64,000 nt of DNA from Piliocolobus tephrosceles (GCF_002776525.5 NC_045436.1:161370835-161434834); one strand, 5' to 3'. Shown: positions 10,709 to 21,800, counted from the stretch's first letter. Numbers and translations: made by a program. The notes: generated from the sequence alone by a model not told the origin.

Positions 10709-11672
10709 ATGTTTCCCTATTTGTAATGGCTTTATCTATCACTTCCAGACACATGACTCCCAAATCTGAAACTTCAATCCTGATGCCTCTCCCATGGGCC
10801 AGTTCCATGCTTCCTATCAGCTGTTAGATATTTGCATTCCTGGGCCCAGGACTTCTAATTAAAGCCTCTCATTCCTACAGCCAGAGTCTTGAGTCACCTG
10901 ATCCCTTCGCCTAGTCTCACACATCTTGCCAAGTGCAGTCAGGCAAGATGCTAGACTGCATCTAGACACTGCCTATGCCTTTGTCTCTGTCCCTCAGCCC
11001 TTCTTTCCCATTCCCACTGCCTATGCCTAATTCTGGCACTCCTGATCTCTTGCCTGGACTATTGCAGTAGCCTCTCACATGGTCCCGTGCCTCTCCTTTT
11101 TCGCTGGCAAATTCATTTTGCACAGGCTTGGCGAATTTATCTTTTGAGGTCACTGCTCTGATCCACACTGAATACTAAATAGATTCCAAAGCTGTTAGCC
11201 TGGCCTTCAAGAGTCTTTGTAATTCGACCTTAAGCTACCTTCTTAGTCCCATCTACCCTCATTCTCTAGCATAAGACATTGTGCTTCCGTGTGTCTGGAC
11301 TTCTTGAAACTTCTTTAACACACTTGCCTTGTAACTGGCTCTGAGCCTTTCTTGGCTCACTTCCTGGGCCTGAAGTGCCTGTACCCATCTGCGTTTTAAG
11401 ATCTTAAAACACGATTACCACCTCTTCCATGAAGCCTTTTCTGATTCCTTAAGCCCAAGGTAATTTTTAAAAAAATTAATCACGACCCCTTGCTGGCAGT
11501 ACAAAACATCCATTGTAGCTATTCATGTGCATGTTTTATGTCTCACTGTACATTTTAATCTCCTCATCGGTAGGAACTTGTATCTTTCTCAAATCCCTGC
11601 AGTCTCACTCCTCACCCTTAATATAAGCGTTATCCCCATACTAGATTCTCCAAAAACTATGTGAATAAATAA
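10709..11672 (+). mobile_element. L2: L2 LINE, long sense fragment
   Basis: Almost 1 kb of diverged L2 3' sequence. Successive recognisable L2 blocks are acatgactcccaaatctg, then cttgcctggactattgcagt, then gccttcaagagtctttg, then ccttgtaactggctctga, then tccatgaagccttttctga, then the poorly kept 3' end near aataaataa. The L2 reverse transcriptase frame is long destroyed. Confidence 0.7.
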
Positions 11673-12250
11673 TTTTACATTTAAAAAATTTTACGTAAAT
11701 TTGTAAGTTATACAGTATATTTTGAGTGTACAGCAAAATTACAATGAACATCTTTGAATATGTATTTAAGAACTTTCTGTTCTTAAAGCAAAACAAACTT
11801 TATATGTATTCGTAATCGCCATTACTTATCAAACCCTCTTGTTTCTCAGTGTTCTGGCAACACATACAAATGGGATTCAGAAATAACTGTTCAGAAGGTC
11901 GGTAGAGTTGGCTGGAAAGGTCTGCTTTTGTAAGTGGGAACCCTTTTCTTTGTCCTTAAAATATACTCTGCCCCATCCCCTCTAGAAAAAAGGTCAGAAG
12001 ACTAGGATCAAAACCTTTGGCCTCTGCTACTTATAAACTGGTATATAAGTTCTCTCAATTTGTAACATAGCGTTGCCTACTATGTTACTTAAGAGTTGCT
12101 GTTTGGCTATTGGTAATAGACATTTGATATGGTGGTTTGAAAATAGAATGATTTATTTATTTTTCTTATAAATAAAGTCTGGAGATAGTCCCTAGCTCCA
12201 CAACTATTGATGACCCCAGCTCCTCTTTGTTTTGCCCCTTAGTGTGTGGT
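11673..12250. other. Mostly unrecognised, with a MIR-like patch
   Basis: At about 11,998-12,070 a sense MIR core can be discerned (aaaacctttggcctctgc, ctacttataaactggta, then ttctctcaatttgtaac). The rest is AT-rich DNA without recognised features. Confidence 0.4.
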
Positions 12251-12255
12251 TTTCT

Positions 12256-12300
12256 CCTTCCTTCCTTCCTTCCTTCCTTCCTTCCTTCCTTCCTTCCTTC

Positions 12301-12379
<79 letters not shown>
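12256..12379. repeat. Compound (CTTC)n-(CTTT)n microsatellite
   Basis: About eleven CTTC units pass directly into about nineteen CTTT units, with almost no interruption over 124 bp. It occupies the position of the poly-A tail of the antisense Alu next to it, so it probably grew from that tail. It should be highly length-variable. Confidence 0.95.
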
Positions 12380-12662
12380 TTTGACACAATCTCACTCTGT
12401 CACCTAGGCTGGAGTGCAGTGGTGCAATCTTGGCTCACTGCAACCTCTGCCTCCTGAGTTCAAGTGATTCTCATGCTTCAGCTTCCCAAGTAGCTGAGAT
12501 TACAGGCACATGCCACTGCACCCGGCTAATTTTTCTGTTTTTAGTAGAGGCAGGGTTTCACCATGTTGATCAGGCTGGTCTTGCGCTCCTGGCCTCAAGT
12601 GGTCCACCTGCCTCGGCCTCCCAAAGTGTTGGCATTACAGGCATGAGCCACCATGTCCAGCC
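12380..12662 (-). mobile_element. Alu: Alu SINE, antisense
   Basis: A complete reversed Alu dimer (ttttgacacaatctcactc to catgtccagcc). Its tail is replaced by the compound microsatellite on the left. Divergence fits an AluJ or old AluS copy. Confidence 0.9.
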
Positions 12663-12790
12663 ATAGCTTTCATCTTCAAGGCCAGCCTCATAGACCAATA
12701 TGGCTGCCTGTGCTCCAACCATCATGTCAGCATTCCAGCAAGAAGGAGGAAGGGTGCAAGGCCACCCCCTCCTCCTGAATCATCTCCCTT
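12663..12790. repeat. Unassigned interspersed repeat fragment
   Basis: Contains atggctgcctgtgctccaac, then cagcattccagcaagaagga. The same words in the same order occur at about 29,727-29,770. Two diverged copies in one window indicate a dispersed family that I cannot name. Confidence 0.4.
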
Positions 12791-12853
12791 CAAGCAGTTT
12801 TAAAACAAATTTTCCTAAGTTGTATCTAACAACTTTGGCTTAGAGTTGGTACA

Positions 12854-13035
12854 CAGTGCTTCTCAGCAACAGCTGTATATTTGACACATAAGGGGGCTTT
12901 AAGAAAGTACCTATACTTGGCCTCACTGCAAACAAATTAAATCAGAATGTCTATGGTCTATGGTTGGGGTCAGGATTCAGTATTTTTAAATGACCGCAGG
13001 CGATCCTATTAGATAGTCGAGACTGAGGACCACTG
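12854..13035 (+). mobile_element. MER5A: MER5A-type hAT-Charlie element
   Basis: Starts cagtgcttctcagcaacag and ends gaggaccactg, the MER5 terminal inverted repeats. The interior has aaattaaatcagaatgtcta and tatttttaaatgacc. The 182-bp length fits MER5A (about 189 bp). No clean 8-bp target duplication was seen. Confidence 0.75.
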
Positions 13036-13038
13036 AAC

Positions 13039-13138
13039 TAGGGTGACCATATAATTTATCATCTAAATGGGGCTCTTGAGAGTCAAAGGGGCATAAACCA
13101 GGCTTATCCCAGGTGAACCTAGAGGTATAATGACCCTA
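13039..13138. mobile_element. Small TIR element (MER53-like, tentative)
   Basis: About 100 bp bounded by inverted ends tagggtgaccata and tataatgaccctа-like sequence, each joined to a TA dinucleotide. It lies immediately after the MER5A copy. The family name is a guess; the inverted ends are visible directly. Confidence 0.4.
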
Positions 13139-13139
13139 A

Positions 13140-13510
13140 TTATAGTTCATCCTTTGCCCTTATCTATCAGATGGCTGGACACATAATTTTCTACTGCTAC
13201 TGCTATGGAAGGAGAAAAAAGAAGAGAATAAAAGATATTGGTTAGGCACCCACTATTCCTTTTCATTTCATTCTCATTTAATTCTACCCAAAAGCCAAAT
13301 GTACCCAGGCTTTTGGGCAACATTAAATGAAATAAATGTACATGAAATCACTTTGTAATCTGCAATGTTTCAAAGCTGTGTTTATAAATAATATCATCAT
13401 AATTTAGCACAAATAAGTACATGTGATGGCTGGAAGGAACCCAGTTTGGATCCTGTAGCTTGTGTTTGATTAATTTAGTGCTTTATGATAATTAACAAAT
13501 GCTCACTGGG
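13140..13510. other. No recognised gene or repeat
   Basis: AT-rich sequence without recognised structure. Confidence 0.45.
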
Positions 13511-13742
13511 ACACAGTGTCTCATGGTGGTTTTAGAGTGTGGGCTTTGGACAACGACCACCCTGGGCTCGAATCTCACCTCTGCTTTTTACCAGCCTTGT
13601 CATTTGACTTCTCAAAATCTCGTTTTCAAAATCCCGGTAGTATTTCTTGACTCAAGGGGTTGTTAAAAGGATTAAAGACATTTAAACATATGGAAAGGAT
13701 CTAATCTGGGGCCTGGCATATAGCAAGCATTCAGTGATTGGC
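13511..13742 (+). mobile_element. MIR: MIR SINE, sense, near full length
   Basis: The 5' block gagtgtgggctttgga, the central gggctcgaatctcacctctg, the gttgttaaaaggattaaaga block and the 3' ggcctggcatatagcaagc appear in correct MIR order. Confidence 0.75.
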
Positions 13743-14612
13743 CTCTCATTATCATTCATAAGTTACTTTGGGGGATGCTGAGAAAAGGTCATCTTTCAAA
13801 AGCATAAAATATCAGGGGTCTTCTCAGGCTGACGTTGGGCAAGAGGTCTTCCTCCTCTCCTCTCCAGCTGGGAAGTCAGCAGTGGAAAGAAGCAATTGCA
13901 GACTCAAACCGTCTTCCTGTTTCCCATGGCCGCTGTCCTAACTGATCCCTACCCCTCACAAGGATCTGGGTTAAAATACCGGTGGGGATCCCAGCTGCTA
14001 AAGAAGCTAATAGCCAGAATTAAATTAATTATTTCGGCGACTTGATCCACACTTTGGGAGATTTGTGCATTGAAATAACCTTTGCCTGTGGCGATTTTGT
14101 CTGTGGGATTCTTCCTTCCGGCCACTGTGCTCGTGGTGTAATCTCCCTTTCCATCCACTCAGTTGCTAAAGTGTAAACTTTCTTCCCTGGGGCTTGTTCC
14201 TCTAATCTTGCCTTCTCCGTGTTTTGCTGTAGTCTTGTCTTCCTTTATTCATTCTGCATCACTTTTATCTCCTTACCTTTCCTCCTGCTGAGTATAAACA
14301 AACCTTAAGGCAAAAAAATGAAGCCAGGCAGGATGCTGCTCAGCTCCCTTGAAGGGGAAAACAGTCTAAATCTTAGCGACAGTGCTCTTAACTGTTGGCA
14401 GAGTCAAAATTCAATACTTTCTATGTGTAGCATCACTGCCTATACAGTGCTACGATGTCTGGGAAAGTAAGAAAGAGAATTCTATGGGGAGGAGGGCCAC
14501 ACAAGGAAACTGCCTTTGAATATATTTTCTCATCTGTTTGTTGAAAACCATTATGAAGCCTAGGATTTTCTTCATTGAGAGGATACTTCTAATCGGGTCT
14601 GATTCTTCTGTG
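13743..14612. other. No recognised gene or repeat
   Basis: Mixed-composition sequence. A 69-codon minus-strand frame (13,949-14,158) has no recognisable domain. No splice-site pair stands out. Confidence 0.45.
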
Positions 14613-15297
14613 CAGGGTTGGCAAACTATTTCTGAAAAGTGCCAGATAGTAAATATTCTAGGCTTTACAGGCTATACTGTTCTAGTGGCAACCACTCAAC
14701 CCAACTGGCACAGCAAAAAAGCAGCCATAGACAATGGGTAAACAGTGGGTGTGGCTGTGTACCCATAAGACTTTACCAGCTGGGCGCGGTGGCTCACGCC
14801 TTGTAATCCCAGCACTTTGGGCGGCCGAGGCGGGTGGATCACGAGGTCAGGGGTTCGAGATCAGCCTGGGCAACATAGTGAAACCCTGTCTCTACTAAAA
14901 ATACAAAAAATTAGCCGGGCATGATGGCGGGCACCTGTAATCCCAGCTACTCGGGAGGCTGAGGCAGGAGAATCACTTGAACCCGGGAGGTGGAGGTTGC
15001 AGTGAGTGGAGATTGTGCCATTGCACTCCAGCCTAGGCAACAAGAGCGAGACTCTGTCTCAAACAAAACAAAACAAAACAAAACAAGACAAAACAAAACA
15101 AAACAAAAAAACAAAAAAACTTTATTTACCAACAATGGAATTTGAATTCCATGTAATTTTCACATTATTAAATTTCTTCTTCTTCTTTTTCTTCCCTAAC
15201 CATTAAAAAATATGAACATTGTGGTTAACTGGTTGTGGAACAATGGGTAGCGGGTGAGATTTGACCTCTGGGTGGGAGTTTGCTGATCTCTGCCCTG
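14613..15297 (+). mobile_element. hAT-Charlie element (MER33-like) split by an Alu
   Basis: The left end cagggttggcaaactat and the right end agtttgctgatctctg are hAT inverted termini. The left half carries the same body as the element at 5182-5403 (gccagatagtaaatatt, gcagccatagacaat). The right half continues after the Alu with actttatttacc. It includes an extra block (tgaattccatgtaattttca to aaccattaaaaaatatg) that the shorter copy lacks. Without the Alu it is about 340 bp, near the size of MER33. Confidence 0.7.
14778..15118 (+). mobile_element. Alu: Alu SINE inserted in a hAT element
   Basis: A full dimer with a long AAAAC-repeat tail (about 15,062-15,118). The flanking words aagacttta (left) and aaaacttta (right) are the likely target duplication, drawn from the host hAT sequence. 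A single extra T in cgccttgtaatccc is a private change. Confidence 0.9.
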
Positions 15298-15384
15298 GGG
15301 AAATGGAAGGAACATACTGATCGCAGTTAGAAAACCTTGGTTCCAGTCATTTTGCTTGAAGGCCAGACTGTTTCTTCATTTTGA

Positions 15385-16240
15385 AAATCAGATTAAATGA
15401 CAATACCAAATGCTGGCAAGGATGTAGAGCAACAGGAACTTTCATTCATTGCTGGTGGGAATGCAAAATGGTACAGCCACTTTGGAAGACGGTTTGGCAG
15501 TTTCCTACCAAACTAAACATACTCTTAACATATGATCCAGCAATCACGCGCCTTGATGTTTACCCAAACGGAGATGAAAACTTATGTCCACACAGAAATG
15601 TGCATATGGATATTTATAGCAGCTTTATTCACTATTGTCAAAACTTGGAAGCAACCAAGATGTCCTTAGTAGGTAAATGGATAAACTGTGATATATCCAG
15701 GCAGTGGAATATTATTCAGTGCTAAAAACAAATGAGCTATCAAGCATGCAAAGACATGGAGGAAACTTAAATGCATGTAACTAAGCAAAAGAAGCCCCTG
15801 TAAAAAGGCTGCGTGCTCTGTGATTCCAACTATATGACATTCTGGAAAAGGCAACATGGTGGAGACACTAAAAAGATCAGAGGTTGCTAGGGGTTACTGG
15901 GGAGGGAGAGATGAAGAGATAGAACACCGGATTTTTAAAGCAGAGAAACGATTCCGTATGATACTACAGTGGTGGTTGCATGTTCTTAAGAATTTGTCAA
16001 AACCCAAAGAATGTGTAATAGCAACCATGAACCCTAATGTGAACTATGGATTTTGGGTGATGATGTGTCAGTGTAGGTTCACAGATTGTAACAAATGCAC
16101 CACATTGGCCTGGGATGTTGACAGTGGAGCAGGCTGCACCTGTGTGAGGGCAGAGGGTATATGAGATCTCTCTGTACTTGTCACTCTATTTTGCTGTGAC
16201 CCTAAAACCTCTCTAAAATTATTAAACCTATTGAGAAATA
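15385..16240 (+). mobile_element. L1M: L1M LINE 3' end, sense (L1MC-like)
   Basis: Begins in the last part of L1 ORF2. Frame 15,381-15,725 preserves the words FIHCWWECKMVQPLWKTVW and SFIHYCQNLEATKM, typical of the L1 ORF2 C terminus. It continues through the L1M 3' untranslated region (ggttgctaggggttactggg, gatactacagtggtggttgc). The copy is 5'-truncated and full of stops and indels. Confidence 0.8.
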
Positions 16241-16345
16241 ATGTTAGTGATACCTGCTCAACTGAACTCACAGCAGTGTTGCAGAGCTTATGAGTTAATT
16301 GTAAAGCACTGAGTAAATGGGAAGCTGCTATCCAAATGTTAGTCA
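16240..16345 (+). mobile_element. MIR: Probable MIR 3'-half fragment
   Basis: The words tgttagtgatacctgc, ttatgagttaattgtaaagc and actgagtaaatggg have the order of the MIR 3' half in a diverged form. Confidence 0.4.
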
Positions 16346-16569
16346 CTCAGGACAATCGGCTTCTCTTCTTCCTCCTGGGGTGTCCTGAGGAAGACGCGTC
16401 TGGAGGAAGAGCTCTTGAGTAAATCATTTCTGAGTAGGCCTCTTGGAGATCTGCAATATGCACATTAACGTTTCTGAGAAGACTTGTCATTAAAAACAGC
16501 TGCCACCAAATGCAAAAACCTCATTAAGGTTGTTTAACCTAACATTTCCCAAACATATTCATGACTTCA

Positions 16570-17088
16570 GGATAGATGTATATATGAGAGGGAGTTTAAT
16601 AAGGAGGAGTGACTCACACAATTACAAGATGAAGTCCCATAATAGGCAGTCTGCAAGGTGAGGAGCAAGGAAGCCAGTGGTGGATCAGAGTCCCGAAACC
16701 TCAAAAGTAGGAAAGCCGACAGTGCAGCCATCAGTCTGTGGCCAAAGGCTTGAGAGCCCCTGGCGAACCACTGGCGTAAGTCCAAAAGTCCAAAAGCTGA
16801 AGAACTTGGAGTCTGATGTTGGAGGGCAGGAAGCATCCAGCACAGGAGAAAGATGGAGGCCGGAAGACTCAGCGAGTCTAGTTCTTCTGTGTTCTTCTGC
16901 CTGCTTTATACTAGCTGTGCTGGCAACTGATTTAGATTGTGCCCACCCAGATTGAGGGTGGATCTGCCTCTCCCTGGCCACTGATTCAAATGTTAATCTC
17001 CTTTGGCAATACCATAACAGACACATCCAGGAACAATACTGTGCATCCTTCAATCCAATCAAGTTGACGCTCAGTATTAACCATCATG
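16570..17088 (-). mobile_element. ERVL-type solo LTR, minus strand (copy A)
   Basis: Same family as the LTR at 26,725-27,181. Shared blocks are ggaggagtgactcaca, ctgaagaacttggagtctga, gggcaggaagcatccagcac, ggagaaagatggagg and caatccaatcaagttgacgc, ending taaccatca. About the first 35 bp, present in copy B, are missing on the left. It retains a central section absent from copy B. The tetranucleotide tgac lies at both boundaries and may be a residual target duplication. The family is MLT2-like by memory. Confidence 0.65.
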
Positions 17089-17162
17089 ACCATTAATAAA
17101 TATAAATTATTAAAATTAGTCGGTGGGGGCAGGAGTCTGTGGGCACTCTTTGGGAAATGCTA

Positions 17163-18117
17163 GCCTAAGGCATTTCAATTAATGCCATAGAAAAGATGAA
17201 CACACACGAAACTTTTTGTATTCTATTTTTCCATTTGTGTATATATATATTTGTATATGTAGGAAAATATGTGTATGTGTATCTATACGTACATGTGTAT
17301 ATGTATCTATACACATATGTGCATGTGTATATATATTTGTTCTATTGTTATTTGATGTTACCTTGTATGTTGTTATATTTTATTACAAAACTATGAGCCA
17401 TTGGCAAATGTGTGAATGTAAGCTGACTTCTTAAATTAGATTATTTTGTTAATTTTTTTCACAATTTTTTCAACAGTAACAGACCATTGAAATGTAAAGA
17501 CAAGTTAATGGAGGAATCTGCTTCAGTTACGGATACTTGGCTTTTTCCAAACTCACTACATAGAGCTGTACATAGAATTATAGTTCTTGATATAGCAGTA
17601 TACATTTGAGTGGATTAATTTATTAGTGAAGTTAATGGCTTGCTAACCTTTTGGTTGCTGTTTGGGAGAATTATCAATTATCCCACAATAGATGCACATT
17701 CTGCTGTCCCCTTTGTGGAGTTGACCACAGCAAAGGGCAGGTTCGTTGACCTCCCGTTGGAGCACACATGGTTTTCTGGTCAAACATACACTCTCTCCGG
17801 ATTAACAATCACATGCAGTCATGTAAAACTCTATTTTTGATGACCTGGGGGGTGAGCACATATCTTCTCAAGATGCCCCACACCCCAAAAATGAGCTGTG
17901 CACACCCTACTTGGCTTATAGTTTAGTGAGGCCACACCAGCACTTCCTCCCTGGTGAAGAAGCATCTGTCCAGCTCCTGAATGTAATGTGAGAAAAGAAC
18001 AGAAATTTAACATCATTTACACTGATAGGTAGATGATCTATAGTGATATAATATTGTCAGGGCCTTAAGAGTAAATAATTTCTTTTTCATTACAGCTTGC
18101 CACACTAATATCTGTAA
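17163..18117. other. Non-repeat interval with TA/TG-rich low complexity
   Basis: From about 17,236 to 17,340 there is a degenerate tandem of tatatg, tgtgta and tctata words. The remainder shows no gene or repeat that I recognise. Confidence 0.5.
17236..17340. repeat. Degenerate (TATG)n low-complexity tract
   Basis: Alternating purine-pyrimidine sequence rich in tatatg, gtgtat and catgtg, a decayed microsatellite. It produces spurious 66- and 72-codon open frames. Confidence 0.8.
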
Positions 18118-18318
18118 TTTTGTAGCACTTTCTGGTGTACACTGGCCCTTTAAGTATTTAGGAATTGGGCAACTTCATCAGGAAAAAATTTATTTGCACA
18201 TAAAGCAGTGAAACCCAGAGATGTTGAAGAATGTGCCAAAGGAGCCCCAACTAGAAGAAGGCAGAGCTGGGATTTGAATTTTACTCTTGACTGCAGGTTC
18301 TTTCAACTCCATTTACTG
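18118..18318 (-). mobile_element. MIR: MIR SINE, antisense (diverged)
   Basis: The antisense MIR order is visible: a weak 3' part, gtgaaacccagagatgttga, agaatgtgcc, then ggcagagctgggatttgaat and tgcaggttctttcaactcc. Confidence 0.55.
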
Positions 18319-18469
18319 TCTTCTTAAAGATGGACATGCTGAGGTTGGACAGGTAGTAATGAATGATTAACGCTGCACATTGAAATAACATCTGCGATGC
18401 CTACCACGTAGACTGGCCTAACAGCTAGTATTATTTTCTCTGTAGTCTTCAAACTTTGTCTTGACAAAT

Positions 18470-18699
18470 CCAGAGATCTTAAAAAAGCCAACTTTTTATT
18501 ATAAAACATTTAAAAAATATTCAAGATTGTAGAGAAGAATAGAATGACTTTCTATGATCCAACTTCCCAGTGTTAGTTAGCCTTAGCAGCACATGCGCAA
18601 GCTTGTTTTAACTCTACCCTCCCAACTGGATTAATTTGAATATCCCAACTATCATATCATTTCTTCTATAAATCTTTAAGAATACTTCTTTAAGGGAAA
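18470..18699. repeat. Ancient L1M-like 3' region
   Basis: Blocks such as ttattataaaacattt, gtagagaagaatagaatgac, caactggattaatttgaata and atcatatcatttcttctat follow the order of a common old L1-type untranslated sequence. Subfamily and orientation are uncertain. Confidence 0.4.
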
Positions 18700-19208
18700 G
18701 TTTTCTGATTACCTTTTGCTGCATAACAAATCACCTCCAAACTTAATGGCTTAAAACAGTAGTTTATTGTTATGTTTCACGGTTCCGTGGGCTGGCTGGG
18801 CTCGGCAGGGCGGTTTTTATTTGGGGTCTGTAATGTGACTATAATCAGATTTTAACTGGGGCTGGAGTCATCTAAAGATACCAATGGGCTGGATCTCTAG
18901 AGTGGCTTACTGGGATGACTGTCAGCTGGGGGCTCAGGTGGAGGTGTCAGCTCTTTAGTTCCCACAGATGGTCTTTCCATGCTTTTGGGCTTCCCCCAGC
19001 ATGGCTGCTGGGTCCCAAGAAGAAATATTCTAGGAGCAAGAGTTCCAAGACACTTGTGTAGAAGCTGCAAGGTTCTCATCGCGTAGACTCAGAGGTTGTA
19101 GAGAAACAAGTCACTAAGGTCACCTCAGATCCAATGGAGGCGAATCAGATACCCCCCTCAATGGGAGGAGCAGCAAAAAAATTTAAGAACAATTCTTTGC
19201 TATCACAA
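18700..19208. mobile_element. Unassigned LTR-like repeat
   Basis: Starts ttctgattaccttttgctgc, followed by ataacaaatcacctccaaac, then ggcttaaaacagtagtttat, and ends after gggaggagcagc and tcaca. I recognise this layout from a common old mammalian LTR-like family but cannot give its name. It abuts the L1M-like repeat on its left. Confidence 0.5.
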
Positions 19209-19357
19209 TATCCAATTAGTGTTTGAACTGACCCAATTTGAACTGTTGCTATTTTATAGTTTTGTTTTCCAAAGCAGTATCAAAATGAAAATCTACACGT
19301 GCCATTTGGTGGATATGCCTTTTGTGTTTTCTTTTAGTCTAAGATATTCCCTGTCTT

Positions 19358-19386
19358 TTTTGTTTGTTTGTTTGTTTCTTTGTTTG
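19358..19386. repeat. (TTTG)n microsatellite
   Basis: Seven tetranucleotide units with one TTTC variant. Confidence 0.9.
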
Positions 19387-19775
19387 AAATCTGCGTGTTG
19401 AAGCAGCAGAGTAGTTTGTCTTGTTGAACTTTCCATGGCCTGGATTTTGCTGCTGTATCCATAATGTTCCTCGGTCCCTTTTATCTTCCTCTTGTAAACT
19501 GTTGGATCCAGAAGCTTACTCAAGTTCAGGTCCAAGATTTTGGCAGAAACACTTCGTGGGTGGTGGTGTGTATGTCTGATTGCATCACACCAGGAAGTAC
19601 AAAATCAGTTTGTCTCTCTTTGGTGACGTTAAAATTGATTTGTGGGTTCAAGTGTTGAATCCAGAGCTTCTTACTCCAACAAAGCCTTTTAAGTAGAAGC
19701 TTTTAAGTAGCTGTCTCCCATTTTGCAGGATCAGGAAATGAGTTTGGAATGGGTCTATATTTATATATCTGTATC
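19387..19775. other. No recognised gene or repeat
   Basis: Sequence of mixed composition with only short chance frames. Confidence 0.45.
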
Positions 19776-19920
19776 TGCATTTACTGTGTGCTAACTATGT
19801 GCCAGGCAGCATTTCAGATACTTTACATGAATTAATGGATTTATTTTTCATAACAACCCAATAAAAGAAGTACTACAATTATCCCTATTTTATAGAAGAA
19901 GAGACTGAGGCCCAGACCCT
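19776..19920 (-). mobile_element. MIR: MIR SINE, antisense
   Basis: Clear antisense MIR 3' half: ctaactatgtgccaggcag, ttcataacaacccaataaaa, attatccctattttatag and gaagagactgaggcccaga. Confidence 0.75.
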
Positions 19921-21650
19921 GTATGTCCAACATTCAAACAGCGGACGCCTTCTGTTTAATTCCCATTTCCAAAAGGGATTAGTTCTCGTTTCCTGGATTC
20001 CTGGGGGAAACCAACTTAGGTCCGAGCTACAGAGAGCAAGGTCAATGGGAGGGTGAAATGAGGCAGTCACACGTTTAGTTGCCTCCTCTTAAAATCGATG
20101 TCACTGGACTGGATGTGGGAGAATGCAGATGCTTGTGCGACAAATTCTGCCCCAGCTTCCCAATGTTGGAGAATGATTGATGTTACCAGAACATCCTCCT
20201 ACTCATTGCATTATTCATTGTGTAGTGGGGTCAGCAGGGTGCGGCCTGCTACCTCTGTAAAGGAGGCAGGGATGTCGCCCTCGTTTCATGTTAGTGCTAC
20301 TTGTTTTACCCAGACACTGGGTGCCTGCAGGAGGATCAGAAATGACAATTTTATTTTAAAGAAAATATTTTCAAATGCAATTTGCAGTTTATACATGAAG
20401 AGTAATGAGCAAAATGGATGCAGCTGTCTTTTAAATTAACCCTGCAGTGCCACCCTGTTTTGCTTTCCTACCAAAGTGATAATGTAGGCAGCTTTTGTGC
20501 CTTTCGTGAAGACTTTGGAGGCCTCCAGAACCTCAAAGAGAGAGTGGAGGTGGTTCAAGAAATACATGCATGTCTGGTGGTGCCTGTTATGTATCTGTGC
20601 TCACCATAACTGAAAAAGAAAAGGCTCAAAAGAACAGAACCCAAGAAGAGCACAGAGAAAGATTCCTGCCTGAGAATGAGCAGTGAGAGGATACTGGTCC
20701 CTGAGGGGCCCTGGTGGCAGGAACAATCCCCTTTCTCCAGGGAACGTGTTTGAAATACAGCATTTCTGGCCCCTCAGAGAGCTATTTCAAGCCATCTTGG
20801 TGCTGGATGTCCAGACTCAATGTGGTCTCAAACAGATTCACTGCTTGTCAATCTCATGAAGTTGTTCTCTGCCTTTTCATGCAGATATGCCCACACTGCT
20901 TGAGCTGAATAGAGCTAGCTCTAACCTCAGTAGAAGACTCAACATTTTGGAGACCTTGGCCTTCCACTGTGGGCGTGTGTATGCCCAGCTCTGTGGGTCT
21001 CTAGGACATGGCACGTTGGACAAAGGCCATTTCTTAACAATGTTTGTAAGGTAGAGATGACTAGTTCCAATTCCGAAAATGCAATTTCTTGGCATTTCTA
21101 GCATCGACGTTTAGTTATTTTAAAAGACGCTGAGTGACTTAAATCAGCATAAGTCCAAATCCCTTTACACAGACAGAGGTATGCAGACATATTCACACAG
21201 TTTAATTTGATATCCAGCACTCCAAACAGACACCAGAATGGTGCATTTGACTTAAGGAAAGAAGGAGGACACCTCACTGGAAGCACAGGGACACAGGTTC
21301 TCAGGAAAATTCCATGTCCAATGAAGGAGATAGGATTCACTTGGGGGTAGGTGATGGCTTTATTTACATGCAGACTAACTTCTTATGGGGAGATGGCTGT
21401 GGCTGCCACATGCAGTGTCCAAGTTAACTTCAACATACTAACCATCCAGGGCGAGAGTATTTTTACTGACCAAACAATTGCCTCATTAAGAATGTGATGA
21501 CATTTTACGTGCAGCACGGCAGTCATTGCTGGCTTCTTAAAATACTTTTCTGTAGCATGTGCCTTTCCCATGGACAAAGAACCCTTGTGTAGCATTTCTT
21601 TGCCTGGCATCTTGTAACTTAGGAATTGAAACTTAGATTCTGTATCAGGA
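19921..21650. other. Long stretch without recognised repeat
   Basis: About 1.7 kb without a recognised repeat. Open frames of 75-113 codons occur on both strands and overlap, with no domain or splice pair that I can defend. This absence of repeats makes it a reasonable place to look for conserved non-coding DNA. Confidence 0.45.
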
Positions 21651-21800
21651 TAGCAGGGAGGAAAAGGAAGAAATGAAGAAAGGGAAAGAGAGAAGTGAGA
21701 GTGGGGAGGAAGAAAGAAAGAAGGAGGGAAAGAAGAAAGGAAAGGAGGAAGACAGAAATGGAAGAAGGAAGAAAAAAGAAAGGGAAGAGCAAAGAAAACA
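21651..21800. repeat. Polypurine tract (GA-rich)
   Basis: About 150 bp almost wholly A and G on the plus strand, built from gaaa, ggaa and gaaagg words. Such polypurine-polypyrimidine DNA can form triplex (H-DNA). It explains the long Ser/Phe/Leu-rich minus-strand open frames here, which are not genes. Confidence 0.85.

Noticed and set aside
12166..12457. Open frames rich in KERK or SFLP repeats on both strands
   Set aside because: They are translations of the CTTC/CTTT microsatellite and the adjoining Alu; no gene.
16567..17062. Three open frames of 89-125 codons
   Set aside because: All lie within the ERVL-type solo LTR, overlap on both strands and have no protein similarity that I recognise.
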